Of a stretch of 64,000 nt of DNA, positions 35,601-46,943 are shown in pieces. The notes under the pieces are model-generated. The model searched no databases, was not told the DNA's origin, and saw nothing but the letters and a program-made list of their open reading frames with translations. Made by a program: the position numbers and the translations under genes. The first letter of the stretch is position 1; the number at the start of each line of letters is the position of its first letter. Source of the stretch: Nansenia antarctica (Eukaryota; Chordata; Actinopteri; Argentiniformes; Microstomatidae); contig OZ022342.1 in NCBI GenBank assembly GCA_963989245.1, positions 15,335,495 through 15,399,494 on the forward strand. Direction: 5' to 3'.

Positions 35601-36813
35601 CCTGTTTGAGTTCTTCAGGGAGTTTGTTCCAGGAGCATGTGGTAGAGTGACTGAAAGCTGCTTCACCATGTTTTGTTTTCACTCTTAGAATGTGGGCACT
35701 GACTTTTGATCTTTTGTCAGGTGCACTGAATACAATTATGTCTGTTTTATCCTTGTTTAGTTGGAGGAAGTTTTGTCTCATCCATCCTCACCCAACCTAA
35801 ATTAATCTGTTTATGTGAATAGCATTGTGCCGCATTGTCATCATAGGTCTGTCTTTTCCTCCCCAGACATTGGTAATCGGATCACAGAGCTGAACAAAGT
35901 GGTGGGCAGGCTGCATGCTGAGATGAAGCAGATTCAACAGGGTCTGATGGACTCAGGGCACACAGCAGGGAATAGCTCCCATGGAGACGGCTCCTCCATC
36001 TTGGGGAAATACATCATGGGTGCAAAGAACAACTTCAAGGGCTTCAACAAGCCAGTTGATCAACAGGCACCGCTACAGGTGACAGTGCACCATGGAGAAG
36101 CAGGGCTGGAGATGCAACAGGACAGGAAGGTGGGGGTAGAAAAGGATGGAGCATTGGAAATAGAACAGCAGGGAGTGATTGAGATGGAACAGGAGGGAAA
36201 AGTAGAGGTGGGGCAAGATGAAGCAGATGGGGCAAAACAGGTGGTTGGGGATATGGATGTTGTGAAAATGGAGGAGGGGAGAGCTAATGGAGTGGGGAGG
36301 GTAGAAGAGACAGCAAATAGGGAGTCAGAGCACAAGATGCAGGGGAGAGACATGGGTGAAGAGGAGAAGGGGATAGAAAAGGGAGGTATCAGTGAGGTGG
36401 TGGAAAGAGAGTCCGGTCAGGATAAGGCACAGAGGATGGAAGAAAAGAATGAGAAATGGGGGAAAGTAGAGGGCAGTGTGGATGATACAATTGGGGACAA
36501 TAGAATAGCAGGAAGCAATAAGGTGAATGAGTTAACAGGAAGTCCACACGAAGGAAAAGTAGAGCAAGGAGATGGCAACGAGGAAGAAAGAAAGGTGAAA
36601 GAAATGAAACTGGTGGGAAAAGGAGTTGGGGAAATCAATGTGGACGAAAGATGGAAGAAGGAGAGGAAGGTGGAGGATAATGTGAAAGCCGGTGTTGGGG
36701 AGAATATAGTCAGAGTTGGGTTGAAGATCATGGGTGAGAAAGTAGTGTCTTCCCCAACAGGCAGCAGCAGCTCACAAGACACTGGTTTTGGCTCCCAGGA
36801 AGGGGAAGGGTAG
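29663..36813 (+). CDS. trpc2: Transient receptor potential channel TRPC2
   Basis: Thirteen exons close in frame (1059 residues): 29663-29677, 30232-30924, 31021-31221, 31341-31505, 31611-31785, 32025-32225, 32336-32498, 32857-32949, 33041-33233, 33352-33479, 33630-33702, 34088-34220 and 35867-36813. Exon 2 gives the ankyrin-rich N-terminus and the TRP motif CACLEC. Exons 4-9 give six membrane segments with pore block FNETFRFLFWTMFG and S6 VIVLLNMLIAMI. The TRP helix EWKFARSKLYLSYFREG follows. TRPC2 is the cation channel of vomeronasal and, in fish, microvillous olfactory neurons, downstream of phospholipase C. Intron 2 (30925-31020) is only 96 nt, has an atypical donor (gttctt) and no in-frame stop. 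The exon ending at 33702 abuts the splice-donor minisatellite. The last exon codes a 315-residue Glu/Lys/Gly-rich tail, much longer than in mouse. The start ATG (MENLT) joins exon 2 in phase 0; an earlier start or an xndc1-spliced form is possible. Confidence 0.93.
29809..29880. repeat. 'tttaattgtcattggcagag' repeat, copy 2
   Basis: A short copy of the family at 15561, with 'acaacgaaacgcattcggca'. It lies in trpc2 intron 1. Confidence 0.6.
32505..32715 (+). repeat. tRNA-derived SINE in trpc2 intron 7
   Basis: 'ggtggtctagtggatagtga' resembles a pol III A box and 'ggttgtgagttcaaatcccg' a B box. The 3' end 'taagtcgctttggattaaaa' plus 'gcgtctgctaaatggc' is the LINE-shared tail of many fish SINEs. 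The tRNA-like part is degenerate, so this is not a tRNA gene. Confidence 0.8.
33691..33960 (+). repeat. Minisatellite, 9 x 30 bp, each unit carrying a splice-donor motif
   Basis: Nine head-to-tail 30-bp units begin ataacctccatggtaagt. The first unit contains the real exon-intron junction of trpc2 exon 11 (ATG|gtaagt at 33702/33703). Eight of nine units keep gtaagt; unit 8 reads gggaagt. Units 2, 3, 5 and 6 carry an in-frame stop (tga or taa) after the donor. The array was evidently born by tandem duplication across the junction. Confidence 0.92.
34329..34440 (-). repeat. LINE/SINE 3' tail
   Basis: 'agtttatttatatagcacatttcata' type text (split here at 20 bases: agtttatttatatagcacat) is a common teleost retroelement terminus. 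It continues, after the hAT insertion, into the LINE remnant at 35514-35790. Confidence 0.5.
34469..35505. mobile_element. hAT-type element, copy B (1037 bp), in trpc2 intron 12
   Basis: The same termini as copy A (caggggtgcacataact and its complement) are present, with a perfect 8-bp target duplication GTAATAAG at 34461-34468 and 35506-35513. It is in opposite orientation to copy A and about 470 bp longer, with extra interior sequence around 34930-35430. No transposase domain was recognised. Copy A is therefore likely an internal-deletion derivative. Confidence 0.9.
35514..35800 (-). mobile_element. LINE C-terminal remnant
   Basis: The minus strand reads NFLQLNKDKTDIIVFSAPDK, then a jump to VKTKHGEAAFSHSTTCSWNK and LPEELKQVQTLIYLKLG. 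These are two separated pieces of a fish non-LTR reverse transcriptase C-terminus joined by an internal deletion. It was split from its tail (34329-34440) by hAT copy B. Confidence 0.65.
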
Positions 36814-38512
36814 ATGGTGGACCAGTGAGCCTCATTGTATCTCCAAACCAATGAGAAATGTATGGCAGTCAGCATGTTGAGGTCCGCTTCATGATAGTTA
36901 TTGGTTGACTGCAGGAGACGGATCACAAAATAAGCAGCATGACAACTTGAAATAGGATCACTTTTCAGTAAGAAGTACCTATCATTGGAAGCCTTGTTTA
37001 TGCACATTATGTTAACTGATGTACCCACATGATCTGTGAACACAACAAGATGGAGATAACATCAAAAGGGCTAATACCGTTCCCTTTGGAACCCTACGTT
37101 TGTGACTGATGCTTCCTCTCTTAAATTGACATCAATGACATTCCAACAAGAACAAACAGAGAAAACCCTTTTATGTGAAAAACTAAAAGCTTTTGCACTT
37201 GAAATACTAATAAAAATATTGAAAAATATTTGTTTTTCATGATTTACAGTGAAAAATATCAGAACACATCCTATTATGTTACAGCTCGACAAGTCTCCCC
37301 AGTTGGTAAGGCCATTACTGTTTAATTTCCTAATCAGGCTGTTTATCTATATGTTGCCATGTGCAGGTCTCAGCTTGCAGAACACTTGCTTCCCCCAAGA
37401 GACTTCAGCACTCATTAATTTATCACCTGTGGCATCACATTCCCTCCTGTCTAAAGGCTACACATCACACCTGAGTTCCTCCACTGTGGAAAAACACCTT
37501 AGCCTTTAGCCACCAGTGGTAGTCTGACAATGCAGCAGCAGGGCCTGGTTGACCCCTCTGCCATGGAAAACCTTTGGTCAAACTAAAGATTCATTGAGTA
37601 CCCTGCAATTATACATGTCCTCTGAAGAACCAAAGATAGCGTACAGTTGACCATTTCAAGGGGCTACCATATGCTCACTAATGTAAACCATGATACAGGA
37701 TTCAGCTAGGACCCTACAAGTCAATATACCCAAAACATTTTCTCAGAGTAAGTTTAAGTCAGACACCCCCTCCCTACAAGATCAACAATAAGGTATTTAC
37801 TGATCTTAGGATCAGAAGATAGCTCCTAACCTGATGAAATTCTTTAGTAGAAATAGTGTAACTGAGTTGAGGTAGTAAAATATGAAATACCACCACCTGT
37901 CCTGTTGAATATCTGTCTTTATAGCTGGTTTATGTCAGGTATTTGAGTGACGTGTGCTGGCAAGCCAGAGGTTGCAAGTCAAACTGCGTGGCTGTTTACA
38001 ACTTGACGTGTTTCAATGGCGCCACCGTGTGCCCACATACTGCATCTTGCTACAGAGCAGTTAATGTTCATGATTGCTTCACCAATAAATACCACATTTT
38101 AATTTAAGCCATTTCATTTTAATTCCACCAGCTAAAATACAAAGACACATTACCATATACTCTTCTTTGCATTGTAGTTTGAAATTCATTTAACAGTCAT
38201 CATAAGATTTACATATTAACAGTCAACATTCATAAAAATAAAAAACAAAGATACAGATAATTCTATACAAAACAAGCAGACAAACAGCTGCACACAGACA
38301 ATGCACCAAAGAGAGATAAATAAAGAGTTTACAGCAATAGCTGTGATTAGGACATGCTAGTATGCCCACACAAGAGCGCTGTTGTTCCATTAGTGCAGAT
38401 TACCGTGTGATGGAGAATCTCTAGCCTAAGGCAATGAGAAGGTTCAATGATCCTGAGGATGTTAATTGAAACGGTGATGGTTAACTGAGTAACAGGGTAG
38501 GGGTGCAAGTGT
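36814..38512. other. Convergent intergenic region between trpc2 and rrm1
   Basis: The presumed 3' UTRs of both genes lie here, as the two genes converge. 'aataaaaata' at about 37209 is a possible trpc2 polyadenylation signal. No further coding exon was recognised on either strand. Confidence 0.5.
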
Positions 38513-41500
38513 TTAGGAGCCACACATCAGACAATCTTCACGGTTCTCCAGGGAACACACCATGGCAGCCTTGTTGCGTTCTTTGATCTCCTCCTCAGAC
38601 TCCTTAGCCATCTGGGCCTCCTTCAGCTTCTCCTTGTCCAGGGTGAACTGGATGGGGTTGGCTGCAGGCTTAGTCCTCAGATAGTACATGCCAGTCTTCA
38701 GACCCTGGGGTGAGAGAGAAGAGGTTGGGGTCATAAGTATTGAAGAATGACAAAGTGTAGCATGTTTCCATTTTGCACAAACAAGAAAAAGTTATTCTCA
38801 GATTGCTATCCTCTCGCCTTGACTCACCTGCTTCCAGCCATAAAAGTGCATGCTGGTCAGTTTTCCATAGTTGGGCTCAGCAATGTGAATGTTGAGGGAC
38901 TGGCTCTGGTCAATAAAGGCACCACGGTCCGCAGACATTTTGATAATGGTCTTCTGGGAGATCTCCCACACAGTTTTATACAGCTCCTTCAGGTCATTTG
39001 GGATCTCAGCAATGGCCTGCAAAAATGTGACAATTTAAAACTCATGACTCCTATAATGGAGCTTACTACATCGTATTTTGATTGGGGTACACTGATTGGA
39101 GTTAGTTCTTGCTCTGCATTGATTAAAGCAGAGATTTGATATGTTGGGTCTGGTTCTCACCTGGATAGATCCATTCTGAGCAATCAACTGGTTCTTCATT
39201 TCCTCATTCCACAGCCCCCTCTCAGTCAGGTCCTTCAACAAGTGAGGGTTCACAATCTGTTGAGGCAGGAATAACATTAGCATTGTCACACAAACACCAT
39301 GTGTGTTGGGACACACTGTGTAGCAGCAGTGGCCAGTGGGAGCCCCAAAAGGGGCAAACTGACCTGGAACTCCCCAGAGAGGACCCTGCGGGTGTAGATG
39401 TTGCTGGTGTAGGGCTCGATGGACTCGTTGTTGCCCAGGATCTGAGCCGTGGAGGCTGTGGGCATGGGGGCCAGCAGCAGACTGTTCCTCACACCGTGCC
39501 TGCAGACAGAGGGAGCAGAGTGGTGAGAGATCTGGTGACGAGACACTATCTAGCTAAATTTGACACATGTGCAATCGAGAAAAAAACAACAGTTTCTGAA
39601 AGCAGAGAAGTTGCACTCTCTAACCATTTAGGGTTATTACGGTAGTTCACCAAAAAAACAAATGCATTGACCTCTAAGCGTCATAGGAGCTGGAGAGTGA
39701 TTTCAAGAGAAGCGGTATTTTATACTTTAGTGAGTTTCTGTACATATATGTTTGTGATTGTGAAATGTCATGAGGTTAGTTCTAGTGAATTTACCTGATA
39801 GAACATCGACATGCTAGAAACACATAACTACACATAATTAGATGATCATACCGCCCCAAACACAAACACGTCCCAAAACAAAAGTATTTACAAAAGCCTT
39901 AGCAAATAGTAGTCTATGGCAAACGAGAATGGTGAATCCAATCCATAAAGTGTTTAGTGATCGTTAAACTGTCGTTTATTTTTCGTGTTATGAAAAGTCG
40001 GTGAGTAGCGTAGTTCTAGGCTGCGTTCGTAAATTCGCTCTGGAAATCTGACCAGCAGTCATGGAATGCCTCTTGTCCAATCAAATTACTTGGTCCCTTT
40101 ATGACGTTGAGCCCAGTGTGCCCTCCGGCGCTCTCAGAGCAAATTTACGAACGCAGCCTAGAACTACGCTACTCGCCGACTCGTTTTTTTTCATAACACG
40201 AAAAATAAACAACAGTTTAACGATCACTAAATACCGTCAGTTAAGCTGCGCCCAAAACCCTGATATGTTGCCACGTGAAACGATAAGACAAGAGGCCACA
40301 ATACGATAATCGCCGTAGGAGGCGATTCGACTGTAGGCATGTGAAGTTATAATTTCTTCAAACTTGCAGTGGTAGCAACGGTGTGTGTGGTTTAGTAAAT
40401 ATAGCGTGCGTGTGTGTGTAGCTGTACGTGTGTGTGTGGCCCTCCTGTGAGAGGTGTGTGTGTGTGTGTGCCATATCTCAGTATGTAGGCTATGCAGTGT
40501 AAGTAAGTGTGCGAGTTTATTCTGTTATTTATGCTATTATATCTAGTATTGTGTTGAGAAGCAATGGAAATGAATCAAGAATTGATAAAGTAGGCTAACT
40601 TACATTATCATTGTTCTATATGCAACAGAACAGATCACCCAGCATTGCTAATGAAAAGAATCAATGAATGCGAGTCTAATACCAATACTTGCTCAATAGG
40701 TCTTCAAATCTATTAAAAGTGTTCTTATAAAGGTCTTAAATGTAACTTGTAACCTGCTTACATTAATTATGCGGGTGTTACGGTCAGGGCCATCGCTACT
40801 TACACACGCATCATTGTTAGACTGTTAATGATAGAGCTAACCATCTACGGACAAAAAAAAAAGTGTCACCTTTTTTGGAGCATCGCCAGTTTGCACCCCT
40901 GCGTATGTAAACCATGAAGGCCACGTTTATGATGTCTTTTATACAGCCATATCGACTGACTTGGGTCTGCGTTTGCTTGGTGCCTAATGGATCAAGACTT
41001 TTGTCTAAAAAGCAAAATATATGTAGGCTATTATCCAGTCAGTAGGCATACAGTTATGTATTTTTTTTAAAGATCGGTATCAGTAGATCTTGAGGAAAAA
41101 AAATCGGTGATCGGTATCGGCCCCAAAAATCCAGATCGGAGCATCCCTAACACACTTACTTTGCGATCTTCTCCTTGAGTGGTTTCCAGTCCCACAGATC
41201 AGTTGGTGTCTTCTCCCACATGTCATACTGAAGGATCTGGAAAACAGACAACAGTTAGTCCTGAGACCTCTTACATAAAAACAGACAACAGTTAGTCCTG
41301 AGACCTCTCACATAAAAACCAGCACCACACCATTTTAAAAGGTCAGCAGTTACTGGAAGTGTTTGAGGGGGGGTAGCGGTACTCACTCCTTTGCTGACGG
41401 GTGACCCTTGGTAGGTCAGGTAGGCCCCAAGGTCAGCGGCTAGCTCACAGCTGGATTCTAGGGCAGCATAGTAGATGGTCTCAAAGATCTGAATGTTGAG

Positions 41501-44500
41501 CAACTGGGCCTCAGCACTCTCAAAGGGGAAACGCATCAGGATGAAAGCATCAGCCAATCCTTGAACACCAATCCCAATTGGCCTGTGACGCTTGTTGGAG
41601 TTCTCAGCCTGGTTTTATAAGGAGAGAGACAAATCTGTAGAATCATACATGGCAAGTTACTACAACACTAATGATGCAATTCACACTAGACCAAAAGTCA
41701 CACCTCAACCACAGGGTAGTAGTTAATGTCGATGATCTTGTTCAGGTTCTTAACGATGACCTTGGTGACATCTGCCAGTTTTTGGAAGTCGAACGTGTGC
41801 TCAGGGGTGACGTACATGTTGAGAGCGATGGACGCCAGGTTACACACAGCAACCTGAGAGTGGGAAAGAAGAACCAAAGACTACATTTACTGCCATTCAA
41901 CAGTAAAGAGAATCCAACTTTGGCTATTTAAACAGATTTGGGCTTAAATATGCATGTTCTCAGAGCCATCAGACTTGGGTGATAGATAACGGGTCTCCTT
42001 TGCGCAGAGCGCTACAGCATATCTACGAGGTCATCCTGTGGCCACGGTCAGTAATACAAGAGTTAAAACGCCATTCAAAAAGTGTTTTGGTCCAAGTCCT
42101 CATCGGATGTTCTCACCTCATCGTGGCTTGTGTACTCCACAATCTCTGTGCAGAGGTTACTGCTTTTGATGGTGCCTAGGTTCTGGTGGTTGCTCTTCTT
42201 GTTGCAGGCATCCTTGTAGAGCATATAGGGTGTGCCCGTCTCCGTCTGAGACTCGATGATAGCGTGCCACACCTGCTGGGCTTTCACTGTCCGCTTGACC
42301 TTGCCTTCCTTCTCATACCTAAGGAAACAAGATTAGAGTATGCGCTCTGTCAGTTATACTTACCAAGTAGACAACAGTCTAGAGTTTGGTTGTACTGGTT
42401 CTTTTTAAGTTGGTCTTACCTGGTGTAAAGCTTCTCAAACTCCTCCCCCCAGCATTCATCTAGTCCAGGGCAGTCACTGGGGCACATTAGAGACCAGTCC
42501 TGTAGACACAAGATGGCTTGAATGCACAGTTCTTCTCAGGAACATACTGTTGACTTTCCTTTATCAGATCAATTCTACAAGCGCCCCAATATTTGATAAT
42601 ACTGGGTTTAAATAATTCAAATGTGAATTAAGTCAACCTGGTTGCTCTCTACTCTCTTCATGAAGAGGTCAGGAATCCACATGGCATAGAATAGGTCTCT
42701 GGCCCTCTGCTCCTCTTTGCCCGTGTTCTTCTTCAGCTCCAAGAAGTCAAAGACGTCAAGGTGCCAGGGCTCCAAGTACATGGCAAATGCACCAGGTCTC
42801 TGTGAGGGACAGAGTAAGTTAATCACATGTTTAAATATTTTCTCAGAACCATCAGACTTGGATGATAGAGAGAGGGTCATCTCCATGCATAGTGCTACTG
42901 CACATCTGAGGCCTTGCTATGGCTACAAATCAATAAAACAACACAATGTCAATCTCAATACCCACCTTGTTGCCTCCCTGGTCCACATAGCGTGCTGTGT
43001 TGTTGTACACCCGAAGCATGGGGACCAGTCCATTTGAATTGCCATTTGTCTACAAAACAAACAGACCCTAGTTAGTGCCTTGTAGTAATTCCAGTAAAAC
43101 AAAAACAAATGTAAATGTGTTCCTTTATACACTTGTGCATGTGATACTCACCCCAGCGATGTAGCTGCCTGTGGCTCTGATGCAGCTGACTGCCACCCCA
43201 ATGCCCCCCGCTGACTTGGAGATAAGGGCACACTGCTTCAGTGTGTCATAGATCCCCTCAATGCTGTCATCCTTCATCGCTAGCAGGAAACAGCTGTAGA
43301 GCAATCACGCTTAAAACATGCATCCAAGACAGCCACTATCTAACAATCCAACATGTTACACTGACCTATGACTTACTTAAGCTGCTAAATAAAAAATAAA
43401 AATAAAAATTCCACACTGTAGTGCCTAGTACCTGGAGAGCTGTGGTCGGTTGGTGCCTGCGTTGAAGAGCGTGGGAGATGCATGGGTGAACCACTTCTCT
43501 GAGAGCAAGTTGTAGGTCTCGATGGCAGCATCAATGTCAGTCTTATGGATTCCAACTGACACTCTCATGAGCATGTGCTGGGGTCGCTCCGCAACTACAT
43601 AGAAACACAGTATGCGTCAAACACACTACTCCACAAAGCTGGTGCTTATTCAGTGAAGTACCATTTACAATGTAAATGTAGTACCAGTTCATAGCTGACT
43701 CACCTTTTCCATCAGTCTTCAATAGGTATGACCGCTCAAGTGTCTAGAAGCAGAGATAAAAATAAATACATTTTCATGTTATTTTGATATCAGAAAAATA
43801 CCATGATATCAGAAAAATTATACATGATATCAGAAAAATAATGACATTTTTGATCCAACACAAAATTACCTTAAAGCCAAAGAAGTTGTAGGAGAAGTCT
43901 CGGTCAAAGATGATTGCTGAATTGAGGCGCTAGAAATAAAAATACAAAATAAGCATTGTGTAAAATGTTATTCATTTTTTTCCTACTCTTAAGTTGAGAA
44001 TTAAGTAGCCCGACTTACATCCTTATTTTCAAGGACAATGTCAAGGGTCTCCTTGGAGACCATTGGGGAGTGACGTCCATTCAATGGGTTGATATAATTG
44101 TAGAGATCCTCAACCACATCTGCAGCAGCATTGACAGGAGAAGGGAAGAGTTTAAAGACCAGTAATGGAGACACACCTGATTACACTAGTTTGACATGTC
44201 CATGGTTATGTGGGTTACGCCTACTTTAACTTATTTATTTTTAACGTATTGACACCAATTATCATGACTAGTTTCATCTCTATTGACAAGTGTGACATCT
44301 GTTTCCCATTCAATCACCAACTTCTGATAATGGAGCACTACAGGAGTTCCGGTTCTTCTGGTGAGAAGGACTCACCACTGAACACCTTCTTAGTCTCCTT
44401 GTGCAGGTTGGAGACTGCGATGCGGGCAGCAAGGATGGCATAGTCAGGGTGCTTAGTGGTGAGAGTGGCAGCAATCTCCGCCGCCAGCGTGTCCAGCTCT

Positions 44501-45691
44501 ACAGTGGTGACACCACTGTACAGACCCTGGATTACCTTCATTGTGATCTGGGTCTGAGAACAGTAAAGTGGGTCAGGGGGGCTTTGTGAAACGATGCAAA
44601 AACAGAGGTACAAATGGAGGAACTGGTTGCTTGAAACAATCATTCAGTCCAAAAACATGAAATCTAAGAGATGAGATGACATGAGGGAGATATGAGGCAG
44701 AGCCACAGAAGTGCATTTATGAGACTATTCCCAATCAATCTGTTCTATGACACAAAACAGTCATTGCTGGAGAGAAAGGGTTTGAACTCACTGGATCCAC
44801 GAAGTCTGAGTTGAGTCCATAGCACAGCTTCTGGATGCGGGAGGTGATTTTGTCAAACATGACACGCTCCTGTTTGCCATCTAAAAATTATCGTGATTAT
44901 ACGTTATTAAAAGTAACAAACTAATTCATGAAAATGATACGCTGGTTTACCACCACACTAATAAGCAATGTATTAAGTCAGTAGCAGACATACAATAAAT
45001 CACAGTCATATCACCAAAGTTGAGTAAAGTGCCTATTATTCCCAGTAAGCTCAGCTGGCTTACAACAACAACAAAAAAACAGCAAAGTTGGATGGAAGTG
45101 TTCTACTCCAATGTTAAAGGATAGCTAGCTATACTCCTTATAAAGTGATTGGATACCTATGCGTGCATTCAATTAGCTAGCTTGCTAGTTTCCTCCTTGA
45201 TAACTCACTATACATAGCTAACACAGCTAGCAACAAAGATTCAATGATTTGGCGCCAAGTTTGACAATAGGGACTTATGCCGGCGAGCTACTGTCAGCTC
45301 TTGGTTGATGTGTTGGCCATGTGTAGCCGGGTCAATTCATTTATCCAGCCAACGTTATTTCTCAGGCTAGCTGGTTGGTTACTCCTCCAAACGACTACTT
45401 TATAAGCACTGCAAACGTGAGTTGATAAAGACATGTCGGAACAGCAGTGAACAATGACAGGTTAGCCAGCTAGCTAGCTGGAGCTTGGCTGACGCAATGT
45501 CCTGACAGACAGCTAGCTAACACTTTGCAACCATGTAAACATCCACAAAGTGTGGTACACATTTTTGTAGTTAAGAATACCCATCTAGTTTCAACTCTAG
45601 CTGGCTAACAAGACAAAGCTGGGCTATTGTTAGCCAAGTTGACATCTTCTAGCATGCAGAAATTAGACCTACCTCGCTTGATGACGTGCAT
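38513..45691 (-). CDS. rrm1: Ribonucleoside-diphosphate reductase large subunit (RRM1)
   Basis: Nineteen minus-strand exons close in frame (790 residues; human 792): 45673-45691, 44792-44880, 44376-44553, 44019-44119, 43870-43929, 43704-43743, 43432-43594, 43152-43293, 42966-43049, 42638-42799, 42420-42499, 42117-42318, 41704-41853, 41397-41609, 41160-41236, 39364-39499, 39161-39256, 38828-39016 and 38513-38704. The enzyme reduces NDPs to dNDPs in the cytosol together with RRM2. Visible features are the N-terminal ATP cone (MHVIKRDGKQERV), active-site SSCFLL (Cys218 equivalent), SSNLCTEIVEY (Asn427, Cys429, Glu431 equivalents), VAVCNLAS (Cys444 equivalent), GMYYLRT (radical-transfer tyrosine pair) and the C-terminal shuttle CLMCGS. 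All catalytic residues are present. The start is supported by an identical N-terminus to the mammalian protein. Confidence 0.97.
39951..40233. mobile_element. Palindromic foldback MITE in an rrm1 intron
   Basis: Arms at about 39951-40041 and 40135-40233 are near-perfect reverse complements, sharing 'tagttctaggctgcgttcgt' and 'tttagtgatcgttaaactgt'. They enclose a loop of about 90 bp. There is no coding capacity. It lies between rrm1 exons 15 and 16. Confidence 0.8.
41065..41152. repeat. hAT terminal fragment in an rrm1 intron
   Basis: 'agatcggtatcagtagatct', 'gatcggtatcggccccaaaa' and 'gatcggagcatcccta' match the terminal motif of the element at 19361-21505. Only one end is present. Confidence 0.5.
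45248..45256. promoter_or_regulatory. E2F consensus site in rrm1 intron 1
   Basis: TTTGGCGCC fits the E2F consensus TTTSSCGC and is nearly palindromic. It lies about 420 bp inside the rrm1 transcript. RRM1 is a known S-phase, E2F-responsive gene; occupancy here is inference. Confidence 0.45.
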
Positions 45692-45839
45692 GTTTGTTTT
45701 TGTTGAGGAAACAGAGAGGAATATCTGTAATATTAAACAACTAAAATTGCTGTGCAATAGTGCAGTGTTGCCCGCTGGAAACAGCCAGTCTCAGTTTGAC
45801 AGATCAAGCGCGAATAACCTCGGAACCCGCCACAAACTC

Positions 45840-45970
45840 CATTTGTACCAAATGTCTAGCCAATCCGAGAAGACTTGAGAACTGAGGATTCAACCAATCA
45901 CGACAATGTGCAGACTGTATTGGTCCAGCCCATCTGTCTGTGTAAACAGTGACAAATCTGGCGGGATATT
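45840..45970 (-). promoter_or_regulatory. rrm1 promoter: three CCAAT boxes and an E2F-like site
   Basis: CCAAT occurs at 45860-45864 and 45894-45898 and as ATTGG at 45919-45923, spaced about 25-35 bp apart. TGGCGGGA (E2F/CDE-like) lies at 45959-45966. Regularly spaced NF-Y sites with an E2F-type element, no TATA box and a position 170-280 bp upstream of the ATG are the standard layout of cell-cycle promoters. Confidence 0.55.
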
Positions 45971-46509
45971 TTGAAATGATGCTACTTACTTGCAATTTTA
46001 TAGAGTGCTTGCATCAGTTAATCTACTTTCTTGCCTTGGTACAGAACATGGTTTCATCAGTTTCCACATGGTTTAGCACTCCCCAACATGAATTCAAAAG
46101 TATAAGTCAACAACACAATGACATTATCTTTTTGATTGGAGATATTATCTTCGAGATGATGGCATGGGTAGAATATTGAAGGATGCCATAGCATAGGCAT
46201 AAAGTATGTATGAGGATAGATAGTCTTTATTGTCCACTTAGTGGACATTTGTTTTGTTCAGGTCAGCACCAAAATACATACAAATATAGAAAAAAACAAC
46301 ACCAATAATAAATCACAAAGGTGAAAAAGCAATGTATAAAACGAATGACGTATATAAGTCACTATATTGTCCTTTTAAGGCAGCCACTTCAACCATAAAG
46401 GAAATCTGCAACAATAAATGTAGTCGACATTATAATATAATAAATAGTCAAGCAAGAATATAATAAATACAAAGTAAGAACTAATCAAATGTAACACCAT
46501 GACCATGAG

Positions 46510-46540
<31 letters not shown>

Positions 46541-46943
46541 TTAAGGTGAAGATCAAAATAGAAAAGGCTATCATTTCCTGCTGTTGCAACTGTCGTTTCC
46601 TCTGCTCTTGTTCAGAGCATCTCCTTTATCAGAATTGCAGTATCAGGCATGGTTAAAGACAATATCCATGTACATAGGTGCTATGTCTCATGCAAAATAG
46701 ATTCAGGAGAGAGAGAGAGAGATGGGGGGGGGGTACGACTCTAAAAAGGTGAATGGATAGTTTGTAGTTTCCACAGTCTGTAGAAAGAGGGCGGGTTCTC
46801 TCAGCACACCGTTCGCCCTTTGTTCAAATATGACTGTCTGCACCTGCGCTCTGCGCCACCTTCCCGGTTACTAGTCCAAGTTTAAATAGCATACCGTCCA
46901 AAACTGACCAACAATTTCGTCATCATACCGTAAAAAGACTTTC
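45971..46943. other. Spacer between rrm1 and the SLC6 gene
   Basis: The two genes diverge. The spacer contains a T-run at about 46518-46542, a (GA)n/G-run at about 46709-46733 and a 'agtctttattgtccacttag' repeat tail near 46222. No coding exon was recognised. Confidence 0.5.

Noticed and set aside
36044..37043. Long minus-strand frames opposite the last trpc2 exon
   Set aside because: They are the complement of purine-rich tail coding sequence, and their Pro/Ser/Thr-rich composition simply reflects that.
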